64,000 bases of DNA from Chitinophaga barathri (GCF_003807585.1 NZ_RMBX01000018.1:1-64000), one strand, 5' to 3'; counted from the stretch's first letter, positions 7,274-16,324 are shown. A program made the numbers and translations. Notes: generated by a model from the letters alone, not told the origin.

Positions 7274-9658
7274 CTATTCGGACCGCAGGCTTCTCACCGG
7301 GTTCATGGTAGCCGCTTTGATGCTCTGGAAGCTGACCGTGAGCAAAGTAATACCCAGCGCGCCAAGACAGGTGGCTGCAATGATCCATCCGGATATTTCC
7401 GTATGATAATCATAACGCAGCAGCCATTGTTGCATAAAATAATACCCCACAGGCACGGCTATCACCAGCGCAATAAATACCAGCACCACAAAATCCCTCG
7501 ACATCAGGCGCCATAAAGCAAACACCGAAGCGCCCAGCACCTTGCGCACCCCGATCTCTTTCACCCGTTGCTCCGCCATAAAAGACGCCATGCCAAAGAG
7601 GCCCAGGCAACTGATGAATATCGCCAGGATGGCGAAAAAGCCGGCGAGTTTGCCGATGCGCTGTTCAGTCTCGAATTTGGCGCCATAGAGATCATCTACA
7701 AACTTGTAGTCGAAAGGCGAGCCCGGGTTGTATTTCTTAAATATCGTCTGTATCTGTGCGATAGATTGGGCCGGCGGTTTGGATGGATTGAGCCTTATGT
7801 TGAAGAGGCCGGTATTCTTTGGGTCCAGCGTGAACACGGTTCTGAATACGGGCTCGTAGGGAGACTGCATAACCATATCTTTCACTACGCCAATGATGAT
7901 ATATGCACGGTCATCTTTCCTGACGATTTCCCCAACGGGGTTTTTAAGGCCCATGAATTTAACGGCGGATTCGTTGAGGACCATGGCAGATGAATCGGTT
8001 GCAAAATCCCGGGAGAAGTCACGGCCGGCAATGATCTGCCATTTCACCGCTTTCCCGAAATCATGCGAAACATCTACCTGCGCAAAATTGCCCTGCGCGT
8101 CCGGCGGCATGTTTTTCCAGGTAAAACCGTTGTTTACCGCATTGATGGCCGTAGGGCCGCTGTTGGACATTCCTACAGCAGTTACGGCGCCCGAATTGAT
8201 CAGGTCGGCACTGATCAGGTCGGACTTATCCAATATGCTCAGTGTGGTCATGGGGACTTCCAGCAGCCCTTCGCGCTCATAAGCGATGGGCCGGTTCTGT
8301 GCATAATAGATCTGCCGGAACACCACGACGGTGCCAATGATCAATATCACCGATACGCTGAATTGCAATACTACCAATACTTTCCGCGGCATCGCGGAAA
8401 AGCGGCCCGCGCGGAAAGTGCCTTTTAAGACTTTAATAGGCTGGAAGGAAGAAAGATACAAAGCGGGATAACTGCCGGCCAGCAATCCGGTAATAAAGGT
8501 GAAGCCGAGGCCGAGCATCCAGAATATCGGGTTCAGCAAAGGCAGGCGGACCTTTTTGTCCGCCACATCGTTGAATATGGAAAGGCCGGCCTGTGCTAAC
8601 ATTAAGGCAAATACGAACCCAATAGCCGCCAGCAGCAGCGATTCGCTGAAGAACTGCGCTACCAGTTGCCCGCGGACGGAACCGATGGCTTTGCGGATAC
8701 CCACTTCCTTTGCGCGTTTTTCAGAACGCGCGGTGCTCAGGTTCATAAAATTGATGCAGGCCAGCAACAGCACAAACACGCCTATGATACCAAAGAGCCA
8801 TACAAACTGTATCCTTCCCCCGGTATTTTTCCCCGCTTTCCACTCGGAGTAGAGATGCCATTTGCTCATGGGGTGCAGGAACACTTCCGGCTTATGGACC
8901 TTTTGTTCCGCCCGCACATTGCGCAGCCTGACGTCTTTTATCCTGGCTGAAACAGTGGCCAGGTCTGCGTTATCGGCCAGCTGCGCGTAAGTTTGCGTGA
9001 AATTGGAACGCCAGGGATTCTCCATTTCCTTGATCCAGGGTGAATTATTGATGTACAGCTGCCAGGGGGCGATAAATTCCAGGGCACGGAATGCGGAGTT
9101 GTAGGGGAGGTCTTCGTATACCCCGGTCACCTTCACGTCCGACTGGTCGTCCAGCCGCAGGATCTTGTCTATCGGGTCCCCGTCACCGAATATGGCTTTG
9201 GCGGTGCTGGCCGAGAGGAGGATGGAATTGGGGTCCTTCAGCCCGGCGCGGGTGCCTTTGAGCATTTTGAGCGAGAGCATTTCAGGGAAGTCCGGCTCGA
9301 AATGATTCCCCGATTTGAGGAGAGAATTCCCATGGTACGACAGCACATGTTCGTAGGTCCAGCCGGACATCACCACATATTTAAAATCACTGCCGTACTC
9401 CTCCCGGATCTTATCCCCGATCAGGTACGGTACTGCTGTTTGTGTGCCTGTTTCATTGTTAAACGTCTGGTGCTGCATGACTTGTACAATACGGTCGTAG
9501 TTGTCGTGCTGCTTACTGAAAGTCACTTCATCCCATATCCACAGGCCGATCAGCAGTGCCACGGCCATCCCGATGGAAAGGCCGGCGATATTGATCAGGG
9601 AGAACATTTTGTTCTTCAGGAGGTTTCTCCATGCGATCTTGAGGTAGTTCTTAATCAT
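7274..9658 (-). CDS. MacB/FtsX-type ABC transporter permease
   Basis: A 794-residue inner-membrane protein with the standard start MIKNYLKIAWRNLLKNK. Layout: one TM helix (about 20-42), a periplasmic MacB core domain (about 45-270), three TM helices with the FtsX signature SEKRAKEVGIRKAIGS (about 285-410), another TM (about 430), a second periplasmic domain and a second FtsX block ending in KEIGVRKVLGAS and three TM helices. This is the duplicated eight-TM form common in Chitinophaga and Pedobacter. Relatives act with a separate ATPase, none of which is encoded here, as mechanotransmission exporters or stress transporters. Upstream lie a probable sigma-54 promoter and paired TGTCCG boxes, annotated separately. 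Confidence 0.9.
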   Translation of the reverse strand: MIKNYLKIAWRNLLKNKMFSLINIAGLSIGMAVALLIGLWIWDEVTFSKQHDNYDRIVQVMQHQTFNNETGTQTAVPYLIGDKIREEYGSDFKYVVMSGWTYEHVLSYHGNSLLKSGNHFEPDFPEMLSLKMLKGTRAGLKDPNSILLSASTAKAIFGDGDPIDKILRLDDQSDVKVTGVYEDLPYNSAFRALEFIAPWQLYINNSPWIKEMENPWRSNFTQTYAQLADNADLATVSARIKDVRLRNVRAEQKVHKPEVFLHPMSKWHLYSEWKAGKNTGGRIQFVWLFGIIGVFVLLLACINFMNLSTARSEKRAKEVGIRKAIGSVRGQLVAQFFSESLLLAAIGFVFALMLAQAGLSIFNDVADKKVRLPLLNPIFWMLGLGFTFITGLLAGSYPALYLSSFQPIKVLKGTFRAGRFSAMPRKVLVVLQFSVSVILIIGTVVVFRQIYYAQNRPIAYEREGLLEVPMTTLSILDKSDLISADLINSGAVTAVGMSNSGPTAINAVNNGFTWKNMPPDAQGNFAQVDVSHDFGKAVKWQIIAGRDFSRDFATDSSAMVLNESAVKFMGLKNPVGEIVRKDDRAYIIIGVVKDMVMQSPYEPVFRTVFTLDPKNTGLFNIRLNPSKPPAQSIAQIQTIFKKYNPGSPFDYKFVDDLYGAKFETEQRIGKLAGFFAILAIFISCLGLFGMASFMAEQRVKEIGVRKVLGASVFALWRLMSRDFVVLVFIALVIAVPVGYYFMQQWLLRYDYHTEISGWIIAATCLGALGITLLTVSFQSIKAATMNPVRSLRSE

Positions 9659-9670
9659 AGTTCAGGGTGC

Positions 9671-9686
9671 CGCGAAGAAGGTGCCA
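9671..9686 (-). promoter_or_regulatory. Probable sigma-54 (-24/-12) promoter of the permease gene
   Basis: On the minus strand the sequence reads TGGCACCTTCTTCGCG. The GG and GC dinucleotides are separated by exactly 10 nt, as in the TGGCAC-N5-TTGC consensus, with one mismatch in the -12 half (TCGC for TTGC). It would start transcription near 9660, almost at the ATG at 9658, implying a nearly leaderless mRNA. That is the weak point of the call. Confidence 0.55.
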
Positions 9687-9738
9687 GAGTATCGCGGATT
9701 GCGCTGTTAGTCTATTATGTATTATATAAAAATAACAA

Positions 9739-9771
9739 CTGTCCGGTTTTGGTACAATCATTGTCCGGTTC
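9739..9771 (-). promoter_or_regulatory. Paired TGTCCGGTT boxes, candidate enhancer (UAS)
   Basis: TGTCCGGTT occurs at 9740-9748 and again at 9762-9770, a 22-bp period that puts both on the same DNA face. They lie 55-85 bp upstream of the -24/-12 element, the normal position for a bacterial enhancer-binding protein. Similar TGTCCG/CGGACA boxes occur at 57304-57462. Confidence 0.5.
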
Positions 9772-9871
9772 AGTAACATGATGGGTTTGAACGAAGAATC
9801 TCAGCCAAAAGAAAACGATTTCATCATACTCCCGTAACATTAAGGAAACACAATTTCAAGAAATTTCGAAC

Positions 9872-10483
9872 ATGAATTGGAAAGACTGGATGCAGCAGAT
9901 TGATGAAGCACTTTTCATCAGTATCCACCAGGCGGGTTCCCACGAATTCCTGGACGTGTTTATGCTGCTTATGCGCAACGCGCTTACATGGGTGCCTTTG
10001 TACCTTTTTGTGCTTTTCTATATTATCCGGTACCGGAAAAATAAGGCATTGATTTTTCTCGTCTGTACGCTGATCACCTTTGCCATCGCGGATTATGGCA
10101 GCGCCAGCATTTTAAAGCCGATGTTCCAGCGGCTCCGTCCCTGTTTTAACGAAGACCTCCAGGGGCACCTGCGAAACCTGATAGAATGCGGCGGGCGTTA
10201 CGGTTTCCCTTCCTCACATGCTTCCAACCATTTTGCACTGGCCACCTTCTGGTTCCTGAGCCTGCGCTCCATCGGCATCCGCAGATGGTGGTGGGTCTGG
10301 GTCTGGGCCCTGGTGATAGGATACGCACAGGTGTACGTGGGCAAACATTACCCGCTGGATATCGTGGGCGGCGCCATGTACGGCTTCCTGGTAGGCTGGC
10401 TGATATCAAGACTTTTCATCTGGTGGAACCAATCCGGTTTCAGGCTGATCAGGCCCAATCGTCGCCTGGATGCCTTAACTTAG
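9872..10483 (+). CDS. PAP2-family membrane phosphatase
   Basis: A 203-residue integral membrane protein with about five or six TM helices. The PAP2 signature is present: KPMFQRLRPC (motif 1), PSSHASNH (motif 2, Ser in place of the usual Gly before His) and a GKHYPLD stretch with the catalytic His and Asp (motif 3). The Arg normally five residues before that His (SR-X5-H) is Gln here (AQVYVGKH). The family removes phosphates from lipids such as undecaprenyl diphosphate, phosphatidylglycerol phosphate or lipid A. It ends 7 nt before an ArnT-like glycosyltransferase, so an operon working on lipid A or on a polyprenyl-phosphate sugar carrier is a reasonable guess. Confidence 0.85.
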   Translation: MNWKDWMQQIDEALFISIHQAGSHEFLDVFMLLMRNALTWVPLYLFVLFYIIRYRKNKALIFLVCTLITFAIADYGSASILKPMFQRLRPCFNEDLQGHLRNLIECGGRYGFPSSHASNHFALATFWFLSLRSIGIRRWWWVWVWALVIGYAQVYVGKHYPLDIVGGAMYGFLVGWLISRLFIWWNQSGFRLIRPNRRLDALT

Positions 10484-10490
10484 AGACATT

Positions 10491-12077
10491 ATGCAAACCT
10501 ATCCTGCAACAACCAGATTCTGGTGGTGTGTAGCCATTATCGTCGTATCCCTTATTCCCGGCCTTTTTACCACGCTCATGGAGCCCGATGCCGCGCTGTA
10601 TGCCGGTATTGCCAAACAGATCGTATGGCGCCACGACTGGGTGAACCTTTTTGCGGACGGCAAAGACTGGCTGGACAAACCACATCTTCCTTTCTGGATC
10701 AGCGCGCTCAGCTTCAAGATATTGGGAATCAGTACGTTTGCCTATAAACTGCCCGCTTTTCTCTGCTGGCTGCTTGGCGCCAGGTTTACCTATCTTTTTG
10801 CCCGTCATTTTTACGGGGAAGGCGCCGCGCAGATCGCCGCGCTCGTATATCTCACCGGGCTTCACGCCATCATCAGCAGCAACGATGTGCGGGCGGAACC
10901 CTACCTGACGTGTTTCCTCATCGGCGCATCCTGGTATCTCGTAAAAGCGGTTGGCAATACCTGGAGCATCGTGCCGGCGGCATTTTTCACCGGGCTGGCC
11001 ATGATGACAAAAGGCCCCTTCGTACTCATCCCCATCGGCAGCGGTATGATATTGCACTGGGCAATGCAAAAGGACTGGCGGCAGTTCCTGCAATGGAAGT
11101 GGTACGTGTACCTGCTGCTCTGTGCCGTGTTCGTACTGCCGGAGATCTGGTGCCTCTACCTCCAGTTCGACGCGCATCCGGAAAAGGCAGTGTTTGAACG
11201 GCAGGGTGTTTCCGGCATCCGCTTTTTCCTGTGGGACAGCCAGTTTGGCCGATTCTTTAACACAGGGCCTATCAAAGGGAAGGGTGATCCTTTTTTCTTC
11301 CTGCATACACTGCTCTGGGCTTTTCTGCCCTGGAGCCTGTTGCTGTACATCGCTGTTTTTCAACGTTTCCGCAGGCTGCGCCATGGAGTGGAATGGATCA
11401 CGCTGGGGGCGGGTATGGTCACCCTGCTGGTGTTTTCGCTTTCCCGATTCCAGTTGCCGCATTACCTGAATATTTTATTCCCGTATTTCAGCATACTGCT
11501 GGCCGCCTGGCTGTTTGAGCTGGTGCCGGCAAAGAAAATATTTATCACGCAGCGGGTGATCTCCATGATCGTGGTAGTGCTGCTGGCGGGAATAACCGTG
11601 CTATTCCAGCCGCCGTTCTGGTGGATATACCTGGTGCTGAGCGTTGTGGCGCTTGGGGTATGGTGGCTGCTGAAGAAGCCGGAGGATGTTGTGCGCGTAA
11701 GCGTGCTGGCGGGTGTATGTGTGGCTGTTTTCCTGAACGTGTTTTTTTATCCCGAACTGGTCACTTACCAGGGAGGATCGGAAACCGCGCACTGGAAGAA
11801 CAAAAAATTCCCCGGCGAAAAGGTGCAATTTTATAAGATCAATTCCTACTCCTTCGAGTTTTACAGCGATGCCCCGGTAGAGCGGAGCGACAGCGCTTCC
11901 GGGCTGGTGTACACCGGCAGGGAAGGCGTAGCCGCCCTTGATGAAGGAGGCGTGCCGTATAAAACGGAAGGGGTATTCTCCAGCTACCGCGTCACCCGGC
12001 TGGATGGAAAATTTGTGAACCGCGCCACAAGAGCAAAAGAACTGGACAGTGTGTGGGTGCTGCGTATCAGGAATTAG
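10491..12077 (+). CDS. ArnT-like family 39 glycosyltransferase
   Basis: A 528-residue polytopic membrane protein, with about 11 hydrophobic segments in the first 400 residues and a soluble periplasmic C-terminus. The early loop MEPDAALYAGIAKQIV followed by WLDKPHLPFWISALSFKI is the hallmark acidic loop of ArnT/PMT-type enzymes (related to DEPRYAEIAR and KPPL.YW in ArnT). These use polyprenyl-phosphate-linked sugars to glycosylate lipid A or proteins on the periplasmic side. The start ATG is 7 nt after the PAP2 stop codon. The acceptor and donor cannot be read from the sequence. Lipid A modification together with the PAP2 enzyme is inference. Confidence 0.8.
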   Translation: MQTYPATTRFWWCVAIIVVSLIPGLFTTLMEPDAALYAGIAKQIVWRHDWVNLFADGKDWLDKPHLPFWISALSFKILGISTFAYKLPAFLCWLLGARFTYLFARHFYGEGAAQIAALVYLTGLHAIISSNDVRAEPYLTCFLIGASWYLVKAVGNTWSIVPAAFFTGLAMMTKGPFVLIPIGSGMILHWAMQKDWRQFLQWKWYVYLLLCAVFVLPEIWCLYLQFDAHPEKAVFERQGVSGIRFFLWDSQFGRFFNTGPIKGKGDPFFFLHTLLWAFLPWSLLLYIAVFQRFRRLRHGVEWITLGAGMVTLLVFSLSRFQLPHYLNILFPYFSILLAAWLFELVPAKKIFITQRVISMIVVVLLAGITVLFQPPFWWIYLVLSVVALGVWWLLKKPEDVVRVSVLAGVCVAVFLNVFFYPELVTYQGGSETAHWKNKKFPGEKVQFYKINSYSFEFYSDAPVERSDSASGLVYTGREGVAALDEGGVPYKTEGVFSSYRVTRLDGKFVNRATRAKELDSVWVLRIRN

Positions 12078-12243
12078 TTTTCACCCGCTTGCTGCTGAGC
12101 CATATGGCCAGCCAGTACCAGTATGCCACCGGCGCGGCAGCTTTTTTATCGTTATTTACCTGCTCCTTTCATAATTCAGGCCGATCACACCGGACTTGAA
12201 TTGTTGCCGTCCAGCGAAATATGCATGGCAATCACTATCTTTT

Positions 12244-12729
12244 TCATCCTTGTTGTTTTTGGATCTGCTCGCGGATATATTTTTCCATCTTGTTCAGTGT
12301 CTCTTTGCCGCGTTCGGTTGCGTTCACCTTGCGGTTGAGCTCTGCTATCAATTCTTCGGAAGCGAATACGGAGCGCATGGTAAGCAGGGTTTTGCCATCC
12401 ACTTCTTCAAAACTCACGTATACTTTAAAGCTGATAGTATCCTGCTCATCGCCATGCTGGTAAACGAGAAGGGAGGGTTCCACTACTTCCAGGTACTGCA
12501 CTTTGTTGTCATAATTCATCCCGTCGCCGTGCATGATAAACCGCCAGTATTTACCGGGCTGCACTTCCATGGAGTGATTCGTAATGGTAAAACCATCGGG
12601 CCCCCACCATTTTTTAAGATGCTCCGGCTGTGTCCATACTTCCCATACGAGTTCCCGTGGGGCATCCAGCAGCCGGGTGTGGATGAGCTGATTGCCTTCC
12701 TGGCGGAAGGAGTTACTTTTTTCCTGCAT
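12244..12729 (-). CDS. SRPBCC/AHSA1-family protein
   Basis: A 161-residue cytoplasmic protein of the START-like fold. It has the typical DAPRELVWEVWTQPEHLKKWWGP opening (about residues 21-43), followed by beta-strands around GKYWRFIMHGDG and VEPSLLVYQ, and a long C-terminal helix. These proteins bind hydrophobic ligands; no specific ligand is evident. Its start lies 17 bp inside the upstream ArsR-type gene, a common arrangement in which the regulator and the SRPBCC protein are co-expressed. Confidence 0.9.
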   Translation of the reverse strand: MQEKSNSFRQEGNQLIHTRLLDAPRELVWEVWTQPEHLKKWWGPDGFTITNHSMEVQPGKYWRFIMHGDGMNYDNKVQYLEVVEPSLLVYQHGDEQDTISFKVYVSFEEVDGKTLLTMRSVFASEELIAELNRKVNATERGKETLNKMEKYIREQIQKQQG

Positions 12730-13060
12730 TCTTTTTTTCTTTTTGAAGTTTAGCTAAATATTTTTCCAGCGTATCGAGCTTGCGATCCCAGTATTTACGG
12801 TATTGATCCACCCAGGAAGAGACTTCAGCAAGCTTGTCCAGCTGCGGTTCGCAGAACCTTTCCCGGCCCTGTTGTTTGATCACAACCAGCCCGCATTCCG
12901 TGAGTATCTTGATATGCTGGGATACGGCGGACCGGGTGATATCAAAGTTCTCCGCAATGGCGTTCAGGTTCATAGACTGGCTGGCGATCAGGCCGATGAT
13001 CTGGCGGCGGGTGGGGTCCGCTATGGCCTGGAAGACATCTCTTCTTGTTTCAATAGACAT
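12713..13060 (-). CDS. ArsR-family winged-helix repressor
   Basis: A 115-residue protein. The winged HTH spans about residues 5-85: DVFQAIADPTRRQIIGLIA, then NLNAIAENFDITRSAVSQHIKILTECGLV, then REGRERFCE-like wing residues (QQGRERFCEPQ). The C-terminal part is a charged helix (DRKLDTLEKYLAKLQKEKK). No CxC metal site is seen, placing it with the non-metal ArsR group found beside SRPBCC proteins. It overlaps the SRPBCC gene by 17 bp. A tandem palindrome immediately upstream is the likely autoregulatory operator. Confidence 0.9.
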   Translation of the reverse strand: MSIETRRDVFQAIADPTRRQIIGLIASQSMNLNAIAENFDITRSAVSQHIKILTECGLVVIKQQGRERFCEPQLDKLAEVSSWVDQYRKYWDRKLDTLEKYLAKLQKEKKNAGKK

Positions 13061-13061
13061 T

Positions 13062-13108
13062 ATGTAAGTATTTACTTACATAAAAGTACATGTAAGCATT
13101 CACTTACG
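13062..13108 (-). promoter_or_regulatory. Tandem operator of the ArsR-type repressor
   Basis: ATGTAAGTA-TT-TACTTACAT (13062-13081) is a near-perfect palindrome with 9-bp arms. A second, weaker copy, TGTAAG-N6-CTTACG, follows at 13091-13108. The centres are about 28 bp apart. Both sit directly upstream of the regulator start codon. Confidence 0.75.
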
Positions 13109-13135
13109 CAAATTTATTTTTGAAAGGGCTTTCAT

Positions 13136-14560
13136 TCAGGCTGCGTGAGCTGACAGGGCGCCCTGTTTACCTGGTTGCGGTAGCAGGAATAATATAAAGA
13201 TCACCACACAGAGACAGAGAATATTGGCCCCGATACCATAGGCAAAAGCCATGGGATGATCGGGAAGCGGGGTCTGGTTGAGTATATAATAATAGATCCC
13301 GCCCATGATGCTGATGCCCAGGGCCGAAGCTGTTTGCTGGAAGGTGGAGAATATTCCCGCGGCAACGCCCGCATGTTTCTCCGGGAGGTTGCCCAACGCA
13401 ACCGTCAGTAGCGAGGGGAGTACCAGCCCGTTCCCCAGGCCATATAAACCGATCAGCAGCATCACACAAAATCCGCCGGGCTGTTGCCTGAACAAAAATA
13501 CCTGCAGTATGAATGAGACCATGATGAGGGCGGCGCCCAGCAGCAATACTTTTTTACCAAACCTGACGATAAGATGAGAAGCCGCCATGGCGGAGATCAT
13601 AAACAGGATGGCATGCGGGATAAAATACATACCGCAGGCGAATGCGGTTAATCCCAGGCCGTTTTGCAGGTACACGGCGCACATCAGCAGGTAAGCGGTG
13701 TGCAGCATAAAATGGAACAGGACGGTTAACAAGCCCAGGTTAAATTCCCTGATCCTGAATAATGAAATGTCTATCAATGGTCCTTTATGTTGCAGGGTTT
13801 TATGTCGCTGATGGCGGATAAACAGGATGAATATACATACCGCCAGCACCAAAAGGGCGATGCTCCACAGCGGCCAGCCCTTTTCCCTTCCTTCCGTCAA
13901 TGAATAGATCAGGGAAACAAGCCCGGCGGTGAGGATCAATGCGCCGGGATAATCAAATTGCTGTGACCTGTCTTTTTTCGTTTCATCGAGGAATGACCAT
14001 ATCATCAGTAAAGACACGATCCCCGCGGGCAGATTGATCAGGAAGATAAGCCGCCAGCCTGCAATGCCCCACAGCGTAGTATCTGCCAGGTAACCGCCGA
14101 GTATCTGCCCGATGATGGCGGCAATACTTAATGTGACACCATACCAGCCGATGGCGATCGCTCTTTTTTTCTGGTCCATATACAGCACATTGATGTAGGC
14201 GATAGATTGAGGGACCATAATAGACGTACTGATACCCTGGAAAAAACGGATGATATTAAGTTGGGTAGCTGTTTGTGAAATCCCGCAGAGGCAGGAGGTA
14301 AACGTAAAGAAAAACATTCCCCACAGAAAGGTTTTCTTTTTGCCAAGATAATCGCCGGCACGGCCACCGGTGACCAGGAATGCGGCGCTGCCGAGCAGGT
14401 AACCGGCAATTACCAGCTGGATGTCCCCGTTTGTGGCGGACAATCCTTTCTGTATCGCCGGGATGGCCATGTTAATGATAAAAATGTCGATGACATACAA
14501 TAAAGGTGCGGTCAGAATAGTGACTAACGCCAGTCTTCCGGATCTGTTATTCTTTTTCAT
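13136..14560 (-). CDS. MFS drug/solute exporter, DHA2 (14-TM) type
   Basis: About 474 residues from MKKNNRSG (an upstream in-frame ATG at 14587 would add 9 residues). About 14 hydrophobic segments are seen. The first TM with VIDIFIINMAIPAIQKGL, then GYLLGSAAFLVTGGRAGDYLGKKK (motif A loop) and GWYGVTLSIAAIIGQILGGYL (motif C-like) are typical of EmrB/QacA proton-driven exporters. The substrate cannot be predicted. It stands alone on the minus strand; no regulator or membrane-fusion partner adjoins it. Confidence 0.85.
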   Translation of the reverse strand: MKKNNRSGRLALVTILTAPLLYVIDIFIINMAIPAIQKGLSATNGDIQLVIAGYLLGSAAFLVTGGRAGDYLGKKKTFLWGMFFFTFTSCLCGISQTATQLNIIRFFQGISTSIMVPQSIAYINVLYMDQKKRAIAIGWYGVTLSIAAIIGQILGGYLADTTLWGIAGWRLIFLINLPAGIVSLLMIWSFLDETKKDRSQQFDYPGALILTAGLVSLIYSLTEGREKGWPLWSIALLVLAVCIFILFIRHQRHKTLQHKGPLIDISLFRIREFNLGLLTVLFHFMLHTAYLLMCAVYLQNGLGLTAFACGMYFIPHAILFMISAMAASHLIVRFGKKVLLLGAALIMVSFILQVFLFRQQPGGFCVMLLIGLYGLGNGLVLPSLLTVALGNLPEKHAGVAAGIFSTFQQTASALGISIMGGIYYYILNQTPLPDHPMAFAYGIGANILCLCVVIFILFLLPQPGKQGALSAHAA

Positions 14561-14712
14561 ATTGAGGATTCCGTGCGGGGCTGGCACAGCATCTCCCTGT
14601 CCATTTACAGGTAAATGAATGAAGGGCCGCCCGCGGTGATATTTGTTTTCTCAAAAGTAAGCGGAGGGAAAGGGGCGGGCAACCGCTAAATTGACAACCA
14701 TTTTTTATCAAT

Positions 14713-14743
14713 AAAAAAAGCACCGGTATATGCCGGTGCTTTT
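14713..14743 (-). terminator. Terminator after the amino-acid permease gene
   Basis: AAAAGCACCGG (14716-14726) pairs perfectly with CCGGTGCTTTT (14733-14743) over a 6-nt loop. On the minus strand it is followed by a T-run. It lies 23 nt past the permease stop codon. Confidence 0.85.
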
Positions 14744-14765
14744 GTATCTGGTAGGAATGATTGAT

Positions 14766-16289
14766 CTAATTCTGTTGCCGTTTTTTTCTTTTCACGAGCA
14801 GATAACACAGGTATAAAAATATGATCCAGCCGGGAATCAGTTCTACAGGAAGTTTCATCCCGGTGATCCACATCAGCACAAGGATGCCCAGCAGGAACAC
14901 CAGGCAAATGTAATTTGATAAAGGGTACATAAAGGAGGGGAATTTGGTGCGCACATTTTCCGCGAGCATTTGTTTTTTGAACTTCAGGTGGACTACGCTT
15001 ATCATCAGCCAGTTGATAATAAGGGAAGACACCACCAGCGACATCAGTACGCCCAGTGCTTTTTCCGGCATCAGTTTATTCACGACGATGCACACGGCCG
15101 TCAGCAATCCCGATATGAGGATGGCATTCACGGGCACATGGTTTTTGTTCAATTTAGACAGGAATGAAGGAGCGTTGCCTTGTTCGGCCAGGCCATACAG
15201 CATCCTGCTGTTGCTGAATACACAGCTGTTGTATACAGAAAGGGCGGCGGTAAGTACGATCAGGTTCAGCGCATTGGCGATCAGGCTGGTAAAATAAATG
15301 GTATGGCCCGCAAGGGTGAACTGGAAACCCTGGAGCTTATTAAAGACCGTTACAAACGGGCTGCTGTCTGTCGTGATGCTTTTCCAGGGCGACAATGCGA
15401 ACAGGATGATGAGCGCGCCCACATAAAATATCAGGATGCGGTAAATGACCTGGTTGGTAGCGCGGGGTATTGTTTTTTCAGGATTGTCCGCCTCCGCCGC
15501 GGTAATGCCGATCAGCTCCAGCCCGCCAAAAGAAAACATGATGAGGGCAATAGCAGCCAGCAATCCCTGGTAGCCGCCATTTCCATCGGGTTCCAGCAGG
15601 CCTTTCGGGAAAAAGCCGCCATCGTTCCAAAGATTCTGTATGCCGGCCTGTGGCCCGCCGGTACCGCTGAACAGCAGGTAAACGCCAAACACGATCATGG
15701 CTATAATGGCTACTACCTTAATGATGGAGAACCAGAATTCCGCTTCCCCATATACTTTCACAGAGCTCAGGTTCAGCGCGTTCACCGCTACAAAAAAGAA
15801 AAGGCTGGAAGCCCACAAAGGGATCTCCGGCCACCAGAACTGCACGTATATCCCGATGGCCGTCAGTTCGGACATGCTTACGAGGATATACAATACCCAG
15901 TAATTCCACCCGGAAGCAAAACCTGGAAACGTGCCCCAGTGTTTGTAGGCAAAATGGCTGAAACTGCCGGACACCGGCTCTTCCACGACCATTTCACCCA
16001 GCTGGCGCATGATAAAAAATGCAATGATCCCTGCCAGTGAATAACCAAGAATAACGGAAGGGCCGGCCAATACCGCGGCCGGTCCTATGCCCAGGAACAG
16101 GCCCGTACCGATGGCGCCGCCAAGTGCGATGAGTTGTATATGCCGGTTTTGTAAGCCTCGTTTGAGCTGCTGCTCTGCTGGTTTAGTGGTAGTAGTGTTC
16201 AATGTTATTGCGCTGGATAAGGTTGTAAGATGGGGAATTTTAGGAAAACAACAGGTGTTTTTTGATGGATGTCTTTCTTCACTACTCAT
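14766..16289 (-). CDS. APC-family amino-acid permease (AroP/CycA type)
   Basis: A 507-residue inner-membrane transporter with 12 TM helices. After a 40-residue N-terminal extension it has LKRGLQNRHIQLIALGGAIGTGLFLGIG, the classical first helix of the amino acid transporter family, then the GEMVVEEPVSGSFSHFA loop and SFGGLELIGITAAEADNPEKTIPRA. This is the pattern of AroP/PheP/GabP/CycA H+-symporters. The exact amino acid cannot be named. The true start may be downstream of 16289, because the first 35 residues are not family-like. It is monocistronic with its own terminator. Confidence 0.88.
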   Translation of the reverse strand: MSSEERHPSKNTCCFPKIPHLTTLSSAITLNTTTTKPAEQQLKRGLQNRHIQLIALGGAIGTGLFLGIGPAAVLAGPSVILGYSLAGIIAFFIMRQLGEMVVEEPVSGSFSHFAYKHWGTFPGFASGWNYWVLYILVSMSELTAIGIYVQFWWPEIPLWASSLFFFVAVNALNLSSVKVYGEAEFWFSIIKVVAIIAMIVFGVYLLFSGTGGPQAGIQNLWNDGGFFPKGLLEPDGNGGYQGLLAAIALIMFSFGGLELIGITAAEADNPEKTIPRATNQVIYRILIFYVGALIILFALSPWKSITTDSSPFVTVFNKLQGFQFTLAGHTIYFTSLIANALNLIVLTAALSVYNSCVFSNSRMLYGLAEQGNAPSFLSKLNKNHVPVNAILISGLLTAVCIVVNKLMPEKALGVLMSLVVSSLIINWLMISVVHLKFKKQMLAENVRTKFPSFMYPLSNYICLVFLLGILVLMWITGMKLPVELIPGWIIFLYLCYLLVKRKKRQQN

Positions 16290-16324
16290 GCGGGGGCATG
16301 GATATGCTGTTGGGGAAGGCGCTA

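Noticed and set aside
9872-12077. Full lipid A modification operon
   Set aside because: Only two genes are present and neither substrate is visible; kept as a hypothesis in findings rather than as annotation.
12078-12170. A minus-strand hydrophobic frame ending ...AYWYWLAIWLSSKRVKTNS
   Set aside because: It is only about 30 codons long, is closed upstream by TGA and has no start codon in frame, so it is at most a remnant and probably chance.
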